Made by a program: the position numbers and the translations under genes. The notes below the pieces were generated by a model. That model was not told the DNA's origin. It searched no databases and saw nothing but the letters and a program-made list of their open reading frames with translations. From Phycisphaera sp. (lineage in GTDB: Bacteria > Planctomycetota > Phycisphaerae > Phycisphaerales > UBA1924), in contig RHLH01000001.1 of the NCBI GenBank assembly GCA_003712165.1, forward strand, positions 2,205,575 through 2,269,574: 64,000 nucleotides of DNA. Direction: 5' to 3'. This document shows positions 34,817-40,629 of the stretch, piece by piece; position 1 is the stretch's first letter, and every line of letters begins with the position of its first letter.

Positions 34817-34831
34817 CACGCTCCGAGCGTG
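34817..34831. promoter_or_regulatory. 15-base perfect inverted repeat, candidate operator
   Basis: CACGCTC-C-GAGCGTG: seven-base arms around one base. It is 108 bases before the sigma factor start on one side and 203 before the coiled-coil gene on the other, a place suited to a repressor or activator of either. Confidence 0.45.
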
Positions 34832-34960
34832 TTCGGGCGTTGTCAATTGTACCTAAGCAAGCCTCCTGGGTGGCTCAATCCCAAGGAATCCGAAAAAGCT
34901 GCAACCCGGCGTGAAATCGCCAGAGTTCTTCGCCCAACAAGCCTCCCGAACCAGACATTG

Positions 34961-34991
34961 CCGGGCCGGGGCACAGGACGCTTCGGCCCGG
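34961..34991 (+). other. 8-base-pair hairpin in the leader of the coiled-coil gene
   Basis: CCGGGCCG (34961-34968) pairs with CGGCCCGG (34984-34991) across a 15-base loop, ending 44 bases before ATG 35035. No T-run follows, so it is a leader structure and not a terminator. Confidence 0.45.
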
Positions 34992-35034
34992 AGACAGGCA
35001 TTTGCGACACGCAGCAGTTAAGGAGGCCCAAGCC

Positions 35035-35982
35035 ATGGCCAAGATCATTTGCAACGCAGTACGAGTCGGTGTCATCGGCGCACTGGGTACGGGCGCCGCA
35101 TTCCTCATCGCCGAGGCCGTCAGCCCCGGCAGCGCACGCGCCATCGCCCACCAGGCGGGCACCAACATCTCGCAGGTCATCACCAACAACGTCGATGACC
35201 CGGTCGCGCTCCGCGAGCAGCTCCGCTCGCTCGAAGAGCAATACCCCAAGAAGATCGCAACGGTCCGCAACGACCTGACCGAACTGCAGACCCAGATCGC
35301 GCAGTTTGAGCACGAGCGCGCCGTCGCCGCTCGCGTCGTCAAGCTCGCCGACGCGGATCTGGCCGAGCTTCAGCATCTCCTCTCTCAGGCTGAAGAAGCC
35401 AAGGGTGACAGCTACCGCGTCGTCAGGGTCTGGCACAACAATGCTCGCCTCGACATGGGCGAGGCGTACGCCAAGGCCGAGAAGATCCGAAGGCTCCGCG
35501 AGTCGTACGCGACCAGGACCAGCGAGATCGACCGCGACCTCGGGTTCCTCCAGGAACAGGAGCAGCACCTCGGTGACCTGCTGACCACGCTCGAGACCGA
35601 GCGGGCCGACTTCCAGAGCCAGCTCTGGCAGCTCGACCAGCAGATCGACGCGGTCAGCCGCAACGAGCGTCTGCTCGACATGCTCGAGAAGCGTCAGAAG
35701 ACGATCGATTCGATCAGCCCGTTCAAGGCCGACAGCCTCGACCACGTGACGCAGCGGATCGCCAAGATCCGCGCCGAGCAGGAGTCGCGCATGGAATCGA
35801 TCACCACGCGTCGCCAGGTATTCAGCTACGAGGAGGCCGCCAAGGTCCAGATCGACGCCGAGAACCGGGACGGCGGCTCACTCGAGATCGGGAGTGACAG
35901 CTATGAGGACTTCGGTCCCATCACCCACGAGATCGAGATCGGCCTCGACGACAGCCCGGTCAGGGTTCCCGAAACCAACTGA
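35035..35982 (+). CDS. Membrane-anchored coiled-coil protein, PspA-like in shape
   Basis: 315 residues from ATG 35035 (AAGGAGG at 35020-35026). A hydrophobic N-terminal segment (about 9-27) is followed by a long heptad-rich coiled coil (about 55-255), with a break at SYRVVRVWHNNARLDMGEAY, and an acidic tail ending IEIGLDDSPVRVPETN. Sequence DDPVALREQLRSLEEQYPKKI recalls PspA/IM30-type membrane-stress proteins, but I do not see a firm family match. It diverges from the sigma-kinase pair and is followed by a strong terminator. Probably an envelope or stress protein; function inferred. Confidence 0.8.
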   Translation: MAKIICNAVRVGVIGALGTGAAFLIAEAVSPGSARAIAHQAGTNISQVITNNVDDPVALREQLRSLEEQYPKKIATVRNDLTELQTQIAQFEHERAVAARVVKLADADLAELQHLLSQAEEAKGDSYRVVRVWHNNARLDMGEAYAKAEKIRRLRESYATRTSEIDRDLGFLQEQEQHLGDLLTTLETERADFQSQLWQLDQQIDAVSRNERLLDMLEKRQKTIDSISPFKADSLDHVTQRIAKIRAEQESRMESITTRRQVFSYEEAAKVQIDAENRDGGSLEIGSDSYEDFGPITHEIEIGLDDSPVRVPETN

Positions 35983-36017
35983 TCTGAGGCGCAGAATTCT
36001 CCGGGAATGACCCCGCT

Positions 36018-36060
36018 GCCGGCGGCGTGCTCGATTCGAGTCGCCGCCGGCGTTGTTTTT
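36018..36060 (+). terminator. Rho-independent terminator after the coiled-coil gene
   Basis: A perfect 10-base-pair stem, GCCGGCGGCG (36018-36027) with CGCCGCCGGC (36042-36051), has an inner CTCG/CGAG pairing in the loop and is followed by GTTGTTTTT. It separates the coiled-coil gene from the mre genes and is the clearest intrinsic terminator in the window. Confidence 0.9.
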
Positions 36061-36186
36061 CAGGCTCCGAGAGCCTTCATGGGCATCAAACCCGTTGTGT
36101 CGGATATAGTCTGCTTCTACTCGTGTCCGGGGTAAGGCGGTGGATTCGCCGGGGCTTGGCCGAGCGTTCAGTCAAAGTAAGGGAGC

Positions 36187-37242
36187 GTGGAGCTGCTCGA
36201 CCGATTCCTCAAGTACTTCAGCCTCGACCTGGGCATCGACCTCGGGACGTGCAACACCCTCGTCGCGGTACGCGGCCAGGGCATCGTTCTGAACGAACCC
36301 AGCGTGGTCGCCGTGCGCAAGGGCACCAATCAGGTGCTCAAGGGCGGGCAGGCCGTTGGCTGGTACGCCAAAGAGATGCTCGGCAAAACACCCGGCTCGA
36401 TCACGGCCATCCGCCCGCTCAAGGACGGTGTGATCAGCGACTTCGAGATCACCGAGGCGATGCTCGGCTACTTCATCAACAAAGTCAGGGGCAAGTACAA
36501 CTTTGTACGCCCGCGTGTGGTCATCAGCGTGCCCAGCGGCATCACCGCCGTCGAGAAGCGCGCCGTCACAGACTCTGCCGACCGCGCCGGCGCGAGTCGC
36601 ACGTACCTGATCGAAGAACCTATGGCCGCTGCGATCGGCGCTGGTTTGCCCTTCGCCGAGGCAACCGCGAGCATGATCGTTGACATCGGGGGCGGCACGA
36701 CCGAGGTCGCCATCATGTCGCTCGCCGACATCGCCGTCTGCGAGTCCGTCCGCGTCGCGGGTGACGATATGGACGAGGCGATCATCAATTACCTCAAGCG
36801 CACCTACAACCTCATGGTCGGTGAGCAGACAGCCGAGCGGATCAAGATCGAGCTCGGTTCTGCAGCCGAAGGCGATGGTGATGAGTCGTCTATCGACGTT
36901 CGAGGCCGGGACATGATCTCCGGGCTTCCTCGCAAGGCGACGATCAGCTCCGCCGAGATCCGCGAGGCGCTCCAGGAGCCGATCAACGCGATCATCGATA
37001 CGGTTGTCCGCACGCTCGAGCGCGCTGAGCCCGAGCTCGCGGCGGACCTTGTCGAGAACGGGATCACGCTTGCCGGGGGCGGCGCGCTGCTCTCGGGACT
37101 GCCGACCGTGCTTTACAAGGCGACCGGGTTGTCTGTGCGTGTCGCGGAGGATCCGCTGACGTGTGTCGCGCGAGGGACCGCCATCTTCCTCGAGCACCTC
37201 GAGGAGTGGAAGGAAGTCCTGGAGAACGACCTGGATCTGTGA
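36187..37242 (+). CDS. mreB: Rod shape-determining protein MreB
   Basis: 351 residues. Actin-like ATPase that guides cell-wall synthesis. LGIDLGTCNTLVAVRG (about 14-29) is phosphate loop 1; DIGGGTTEVAI and ITLAGGGALLSGL are the other nucleotide loops. It starts at GTG 36187: an in-frame TAA lies nine bases upstream, so no earlier start is possible. GGGAG precedes it by one base only, so initiation signals are unusual. A TATAGT hexamer near 36105 may be part of its promoter. First of mreBCD; its product implies some envelope-shape control in this organism. Confidence 0.96.
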   Translation: MELLDRFLKYFSLDLGIDLGTCNTLVAVRGQGIVLNEPSVVAVRKGTNQVLKGGQAVGWYAKEMLGKTPGSITAIRPLKDGVISDFEITEAMLGYFINKVRGKYNFVRPRVVISVPSGITAVEKRAVTDSADRAGASRTYLIEEPMAAAIGAGLPFAEATASMIVDIGGGTTEVAIMSLADIAVCESVRVAGDDMDEAIINYLKRTYNLMVGEQTAERIKIELGSAAEGDGDESSIDVRGRDMISGLPRKATISSAEIREALQEPINAIIDTVVRTLERAEPELAADLVENGITLAGGGALLSGLPTVLYKATGLSVRVAEDPLTCVARGTAIFLEHLEEWKEVLENDLDL

Positions 37243-37286
37243 GATCAGATGCCATTGGTCGCCGCGCGTAAGAGGAGGTTCATCCG

Positions 37287-38135
37287 GTGTCCAGACGCGG
37301 TTTCGTGACAACGAACCGTGTGCTTGCGCTCACGATCGTAACGCTCTGCGTGACGACGTTCCTGCCCTCGCGCCTGCTCGCGTGGACGCGTGAGCCTGGA
37401 CGTGTCGTGCAGCGCCTCACCTCGCCGCCCGCCGATGCAGTGAAAGCGGTTGGCGACCAGCTCAGCAGAGCCGAGCCGGCGACCAACCCCGACGCCGCGA
37501 TCGCGCAGATCGACGAGCTTCGGCGCCAGAACCTCGCGCTCCAGCTTGAAAACGAACGACTCCGCGACGAGAACGCGGCGCTGCGCGGCGTGGAACGAAC
37601 CGTGCAGACTTCGATGCAGCTCATCCCTGCTCGCATCATCTCAGAGACTTCCTCGCCTTCGGGCAGACTCCTGCGCGCAAATGCGGGTGTTCGTGACGGC
37701 GTGCAGCCCGGCAGCGTCGCCGCGACACGGGGCTCGCACCTGCTCGGACGCATCGTGGATCTCGACCAGGCGATGTGCCACATCATGCCGATCACCGATC
37801 GCAACGCGGGCACCATCGAAGTCATCACAACCACGGAAACCAACGAGCTCGGCGTGCGTTTCGATCTCACACCCACCGGTGACGGCACGCTGCGTGGACC
37901 GGGCAGATACGAAACCGAGGGGCTCGACCAGACCCCGAGGCGTGTCGAGGTCGGCCAGCTTGTTTCGCTCAGCGACGAGACGTGGTCGGCGCACGCGGGT
38001 CTTATCGTGGGCGAGATCATCGCGGTCGAGCCCGCCGAGCAGAGCCCGCTCAGGCAGGTCATCACCGTTCGCCCCTCGATCGATACGAGACGTGTAGGCA
38101 GCGTCGTGATCCGTGTGCCGGGGGATGGGTCATGA
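37287..38135 (+). CDS. mreC: Rod shape-determining protein MreC
   Basis: 282 residues from GTG 37287, with AGAGGAGG (37271-37278) ideally spaced. Membrane helix at about 11-30, a coiled coil (about 68-100, DELRRQNLALQLENERLRDENAAL region), then two beta-barrel-like domains with LRANAGVRDGVQPGS and LLGRIVDLDQ, the usual MreC pattern. It links MreB inside to wall synthesis enzymes outside the membrane. It overlaps mreD by the ATGA at 38132-38135. Confidence 0.92.
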   Translation: MSRRGFVTTNRVLALTIVTLCVTTFLPSRLLAWTREPGRVVQRLTSPPADAVKAVGDQLSRAEPATNPDAAIAQIDELRRQNLALQLENERLRDENAALRGVERTVQTSMQLIPARIISETSSPSGRLLRANAGVRDGVQPGSVAATRGSHLLGRIVDLDQAMCHIMPITDRNAGTIEVITTTETNELGVRFDLTPTGDGTLRGPGRYETEGLDQTPRRVEVGQLVSLSDETWSAHAGLIVGEIIAVEPAEQSPLRQVITVRPSIDTRRVGSVVIRVPGDGS

Positions 38136-38698
38136 GCTGGGGTGTATACGCGGTAGCGCTCTGGATTTTCCTCGGGCTCGACGTCGGGTTCCGCCCCGTG
38201 CTGCGCATCGGTGAGAGCGGGATCGCGCCGAGTTTCGTTTTGCCGCTGGTTGTGTTTGTCTCGCTCTATGCGCCAAACCGTGCAGCAATGATCGCCGCGC
38301 TCATCGCAGGCCTGGTGATCGACCTGACCTCGCCCATGACCACTCCGGGCGGATCAACGCTTCTTATCCCCGGGCCCAACGCGCTCGGGATGCTGCTGGC
38401 TTGCCAGCTCGTGCTCGGGGCCCGTGGGCTCGTGTTCCTCAACAGTCCGATCACACTGATCATCCTCACACCGCTCGCGGGAGCCGTATGGCAGATCGTT
38501 GTCGCCGCGACGTTCGGCGCACGTGAGCTCTACGACCCGATCGGATTCCACGCGGGCAGCTGGCTCGTCGATGGCATCGTGCGCGCGGTGTACTCGGCGC
38601 TCCCCGCGTTTGTCGTCTGGTGGCCGCTGCGCTGGGTCGGTACGTTCTTCGACTTCGATGCACCGCACACGAGCCGGTACACGCTCACACGGCGGTAA
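38132..38698 (+). CDS. mreD: MreD-like membrane protein
   Basis: 188 residues with five or six predicted membrane helices, the size and shape of MreD. Primary sequence is poorly conserved in this family, so the call rests on topology and on ATG overlap with the mreC stop in an mreBCD order. IAGLVIDLTSPMTTPGG resembles the short conserved region after the second helix pair. Its 3' end overlaps the convergent HAD gene by 14 bases. Confidence 0.82.
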   Translation: MSWGVYAVALWIFLGLDVGFRPVLRIGESGIAPSFVLPLVVFVSLYAPNRAAMIAALIAGLVIDLTSPMTTPGGSTLLIPGPNALGMLLACQLVLGARGLVFLNSPITLIILTPLAGAVWQIVVAATFGARELYDPIGFHAGSWLVDGIVRAVYSALPAFVVWWPLRWVGTFFDFDAPHTSRYTLTRR

Positions 38699-39347
38699 GC
38701 TCGCGGAGCCGATCAAGACTCAAATCTTGGATCGTTGCGTACACGCTGTCCGCCTGCGTAAGCCGATCGCGCGGCAGTGAGTGACACACTCCCACCACCG
38801 TCAGCCCAGCGGCCTTCCCCGCGGCGATGCCCTTGTCCGTATCTTCGATCGCCACGCACCGGGAAGCATCAACACCGAGTTTCTGCGCGGCCAGGCAGTA
38901 CCCGGTCGGATCGGGCTTGGCAGCCTCCACATCGTCGGCGGTCACGATCACGGGAAACAGATCACGCACACCCAGGTTCTCCAGAACGCGTTCGATCTCG
39001 ATGCGCACAGCGCCGGAGCAGACCGCGATCGGCAATTGGGCTGAAGCTTCACGGATCAGTTCAACCGATCCCGGGAAAGCCTCGACCTCGCCCGCATCAA
39101 TCAACTCAAGAAAACGATCCTGCTTCTTGCATGTCAGCGCCGCCAGCTCGGATTCATCGAGCACCCGTTCATGATGCCGACCGATCAGGCGGAAAGTGTC
39201 CCGATCGTCAAGGCCAATGATCTCGTGGGTGTACAGAGCGTGACTGACCTCAAATCCCTCAAGCGCGGCGGTCTCGCGGATCGCCTGTTCGTGGGCGGGC
39301 TCGGAATCGGCGATCACGCCGTCGAAATCGAAGATCAGGGCGTCCAT
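38685..39347 (-). CDS. HAD-family phosphatase, beta-phosphoglucomutase/phosphoglycolate-like
   Basis: 220 residues from ATG 39347. Motif I is DFDGVIADSE with the nucleophile Asp near residue 8, then a helical cap, motif II VCSGAVRIE, motif III Lys in AAKPDPTGY and motif IV IEDTDKGIAAG. These indicate a Mg-dependent phosphohydrolase or mutase on small phosphosugars; the substrate is unknown. The start follows TATGGT by seven bases; upstream ATGs at 39359 and 39368 are possible. It diverges from the GlmU-like gene. Confidence 0.88.
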   Translation of the reverse strand: MDALIFDFDGVIADSEPAHEQAIRETAALEGFEVSHALYTHEIIGLDDRDTFRLIGRHHERVLDESELAALTCKKQDRFLELIDAGEVEAFPGSVELIREASAQLPIAVCSGAVRIEIERVLENLGVRDLFPVIVTADDVEAAKPDPTGYCLAAQKLGVDASRCVAIEDTDKGIAAGKAAGLTVVGVCHSLPRDRLTQADSVYATIQDLSLDRLRELTAV

Positions 39348-39354
39348 GGGCCCC

Positions 39355-39360
39355 ACCATA
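39355..39360 (-). promoter_or_regulatory. TANNNT -10-like element of the HAD gene
   Basis: TATGGT on the minus strand, seven bases before ATG 39347. It contains a competing ATG (39359), so 5'-end mapping would tell which start is used. Confidence 0.4.
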
Positions 39361-39384
39361 GCGGCCATCAGCACCCGGCGGTCG

Positions 39385-39390
39385 TAGACT
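39385..39390 (+). promoter_or_regulatory. TANNNT -10-like element of the GlmU-like gene
   Basis: TAGACT, six bases before ATG 39397; same hexamer and spacing as at the HIT gene. Confidence 0.5.
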
Positions 39391-39396
39391 GTGGGC

Positions 39397-40629
39397 ATGC
39401 GTGTGATCATCTACGACGACGGCAAGGGCAGGCTCGCACCGCTGACGGATCTCAGGCCTGTCTTCTCGGTCCGCACCGGTGCGCTCACGACGCTCATGCG
39501 CATCGAAGAGATGCTGCCCGGCGAGTCTGAGATCTCGGGGCTCTTTGTGCCAGAGCACCTCAAGCCAATCGTCGAAGACGCGTACACCTTCCCGATCAAC
39601 GAGCTGCCCGACGGCATCGACTCGCTCCTGCTCATCAACGGCCGGTGCCCGATCCCTCCTAAGGAGATCGCGACCGCGCCGGTCGGGACCATCCTCGTTG
39701 AACGCATCAGTGATGACGACGAAGAAGCCGCGGTTGTGTTTGCTCGCGTCAAGCCCGACCATGCCAAGCGGATCCTCGCGGGCGAGTTGCCGACCGATGG
39801 TGTGACGTACACCGACCAACGACTGCTCATGCGGAGGCCCTGGGACATCCGCAGGTTCCGCGATCACGCGATCAACCACGACCTGGCGCACCTCTCGCAG
39901 ATCCCGGGGAGCGAGCTTCCATACGGCGTCATCCAGCGAGGTCCTCACCCTGCTGTCGTCCGGAGCGGCGCCGATGTCTGGCCGGGTGTCACGCTCGACA
40001 CCACACTCGGACCGATCGTCATCGCCGCCGGCGTCAAGATCCGCCCGAGCGCGGTCATCGTGGGCCCAGCGTTCATCGGCGAAGACTCTACCATCATGGA
40101 CCGTGCGCACATCAAGGCGCACACCGCGATCGGCCCCCGCTGCAAAGTCGGGGGCGAGGTCGGGGGCACCATCTTCCAGGGTCTCTCGAACAAGTCGCAC
40201 GAAGGGCACCTGGGCGACTCGTGGGTCGGCGAGTGGGTCAACTTCGGCGCGGGCACGAACAACTCGAACCTGCTCAACACGTACGCCGAGGTCATCGCCA
40301 AGGCGTCTCCCGGGGGCTCGAACGAGCGCACGGGGCAGACATTCCTCGGGACGATCGTGGGTGACCACGTCAAGTTCGCGATCTCGACGCGGATTATGAC
40401 CGGAGCCGTGGTTCACCTGGGCGCGATGTTCGCGGCTTCCACGCCGGTCGTCGGGTGCATCGACCGGTTCACGTGGGCCACCGACTCGGGCTCAACCGCG
40501 TTCAGACTCCCCCGGTTCATCGACACAGCCAAAACCGTTATGGCGAGGCGGGGGATCGAGCCGAGCGATGCGTATCTGAGCAGGTTGAAGGAACTGCACG
40601 AATCGGCGTCTGGGGCGAACGCTTCGTGA
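39397..40629 (+). CDS. GlmU-like sugar nucleotidyltransferase with left-handed beta-helix domain
   Basis: 410 residues. The N-terminal half resembles a nucleotidyltransferase fold, starting VIIYDDGKGRLAPLTDLRPVF, but the GlmU loop LxxGxGTRM is not intact; it matches the group annotated as putative sugar nucleotidyltransferases in Bacteroidetes and planctomycetes. The C-terminal half has hexapeptide repeats (GVKIRPSAVIVGPAFIGED region) and FGAGTNNSNL, typical of acetyltransferase beta-helices. Activity on N-acetylglucosamine-type sugars is plausible but not shown. It overlaps polA by the GTGA at 40626-40629. Confidence 0.82.
   Translation: MRVIIYDDGKGRLAPLTDLRPVFSVRTGALTTLMRIEEMLPGESEISGLFVPEHLKPIVEDAYTFPINELPDGIDSLLLINGRCPIPPKEIATAPVGTILVERISDDDEEAAVVFARVKPDHAKRILAGELPTDGVTYTDQRLLMRRPWDIRRFRDHAINHDLAHLSQIPGSELPYGVIQRGPHPAVVRSGADVWPGVTLDTTLGPIVIAAGVKIRPSAVIVGPAFIGEDSTIMDRAHIKAHTAIGPRCKVGGEVGGTIFQGLSNKSHEGHLGDSWVGEWVNFGAGTNNSNLLNTYAEVIAKASPGGSNERTGQTFLGTIVGDHVKFAISTRIMTGAVVHLGAMFAASTPVVGCIDRFTWATDSGSTAFRLPRFIDTAKTVMARRGIEPSDAYLSRLKELHESASGANAS

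Larger units (their letters stand above)
34710..35034. other. Structured non-coding gap between sigma factor and coiled-coil gene
   Basis: 325 bases with no supported gene on either strand. It separates two divergent genes, so it must hold both promoters, yet I find no convincing pair. On the minus strand a TTGACA (34759-34764) lacks a -10 partner. It contains a perfect palindrome (34817-34831), a direct repeat CAAGCCTCC (34858-34866 and 34938-34946, exactly 80 bases apart), an 8-base-pair hairpin (34961-34991) and a perfect Shine-Dalgarno AAGGAGG (35020-35026) for the plus-strand gene. A regulatory RNA is possible but no known class is recognised. Confidence 0.5.

Noticed and set aside
34851..34900. 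Slight likeness to a cyclic-di-GMP riboswitch (GCAAGCCTCC near CCGAAAAAGC)
   Set aside because: The conserved GGGCAAACC and GACGCAAAGCC elements and the tetraloop receptor are missing, so no riboswitch class is supported.
36028..36050. GATTCGAGTC resembling a tRNA T-arm
   Set aside because: It is the loop of a clear intrinsic terminator (36018-36060); there is no D-arm, anticodon arm or acceptor stem around it.
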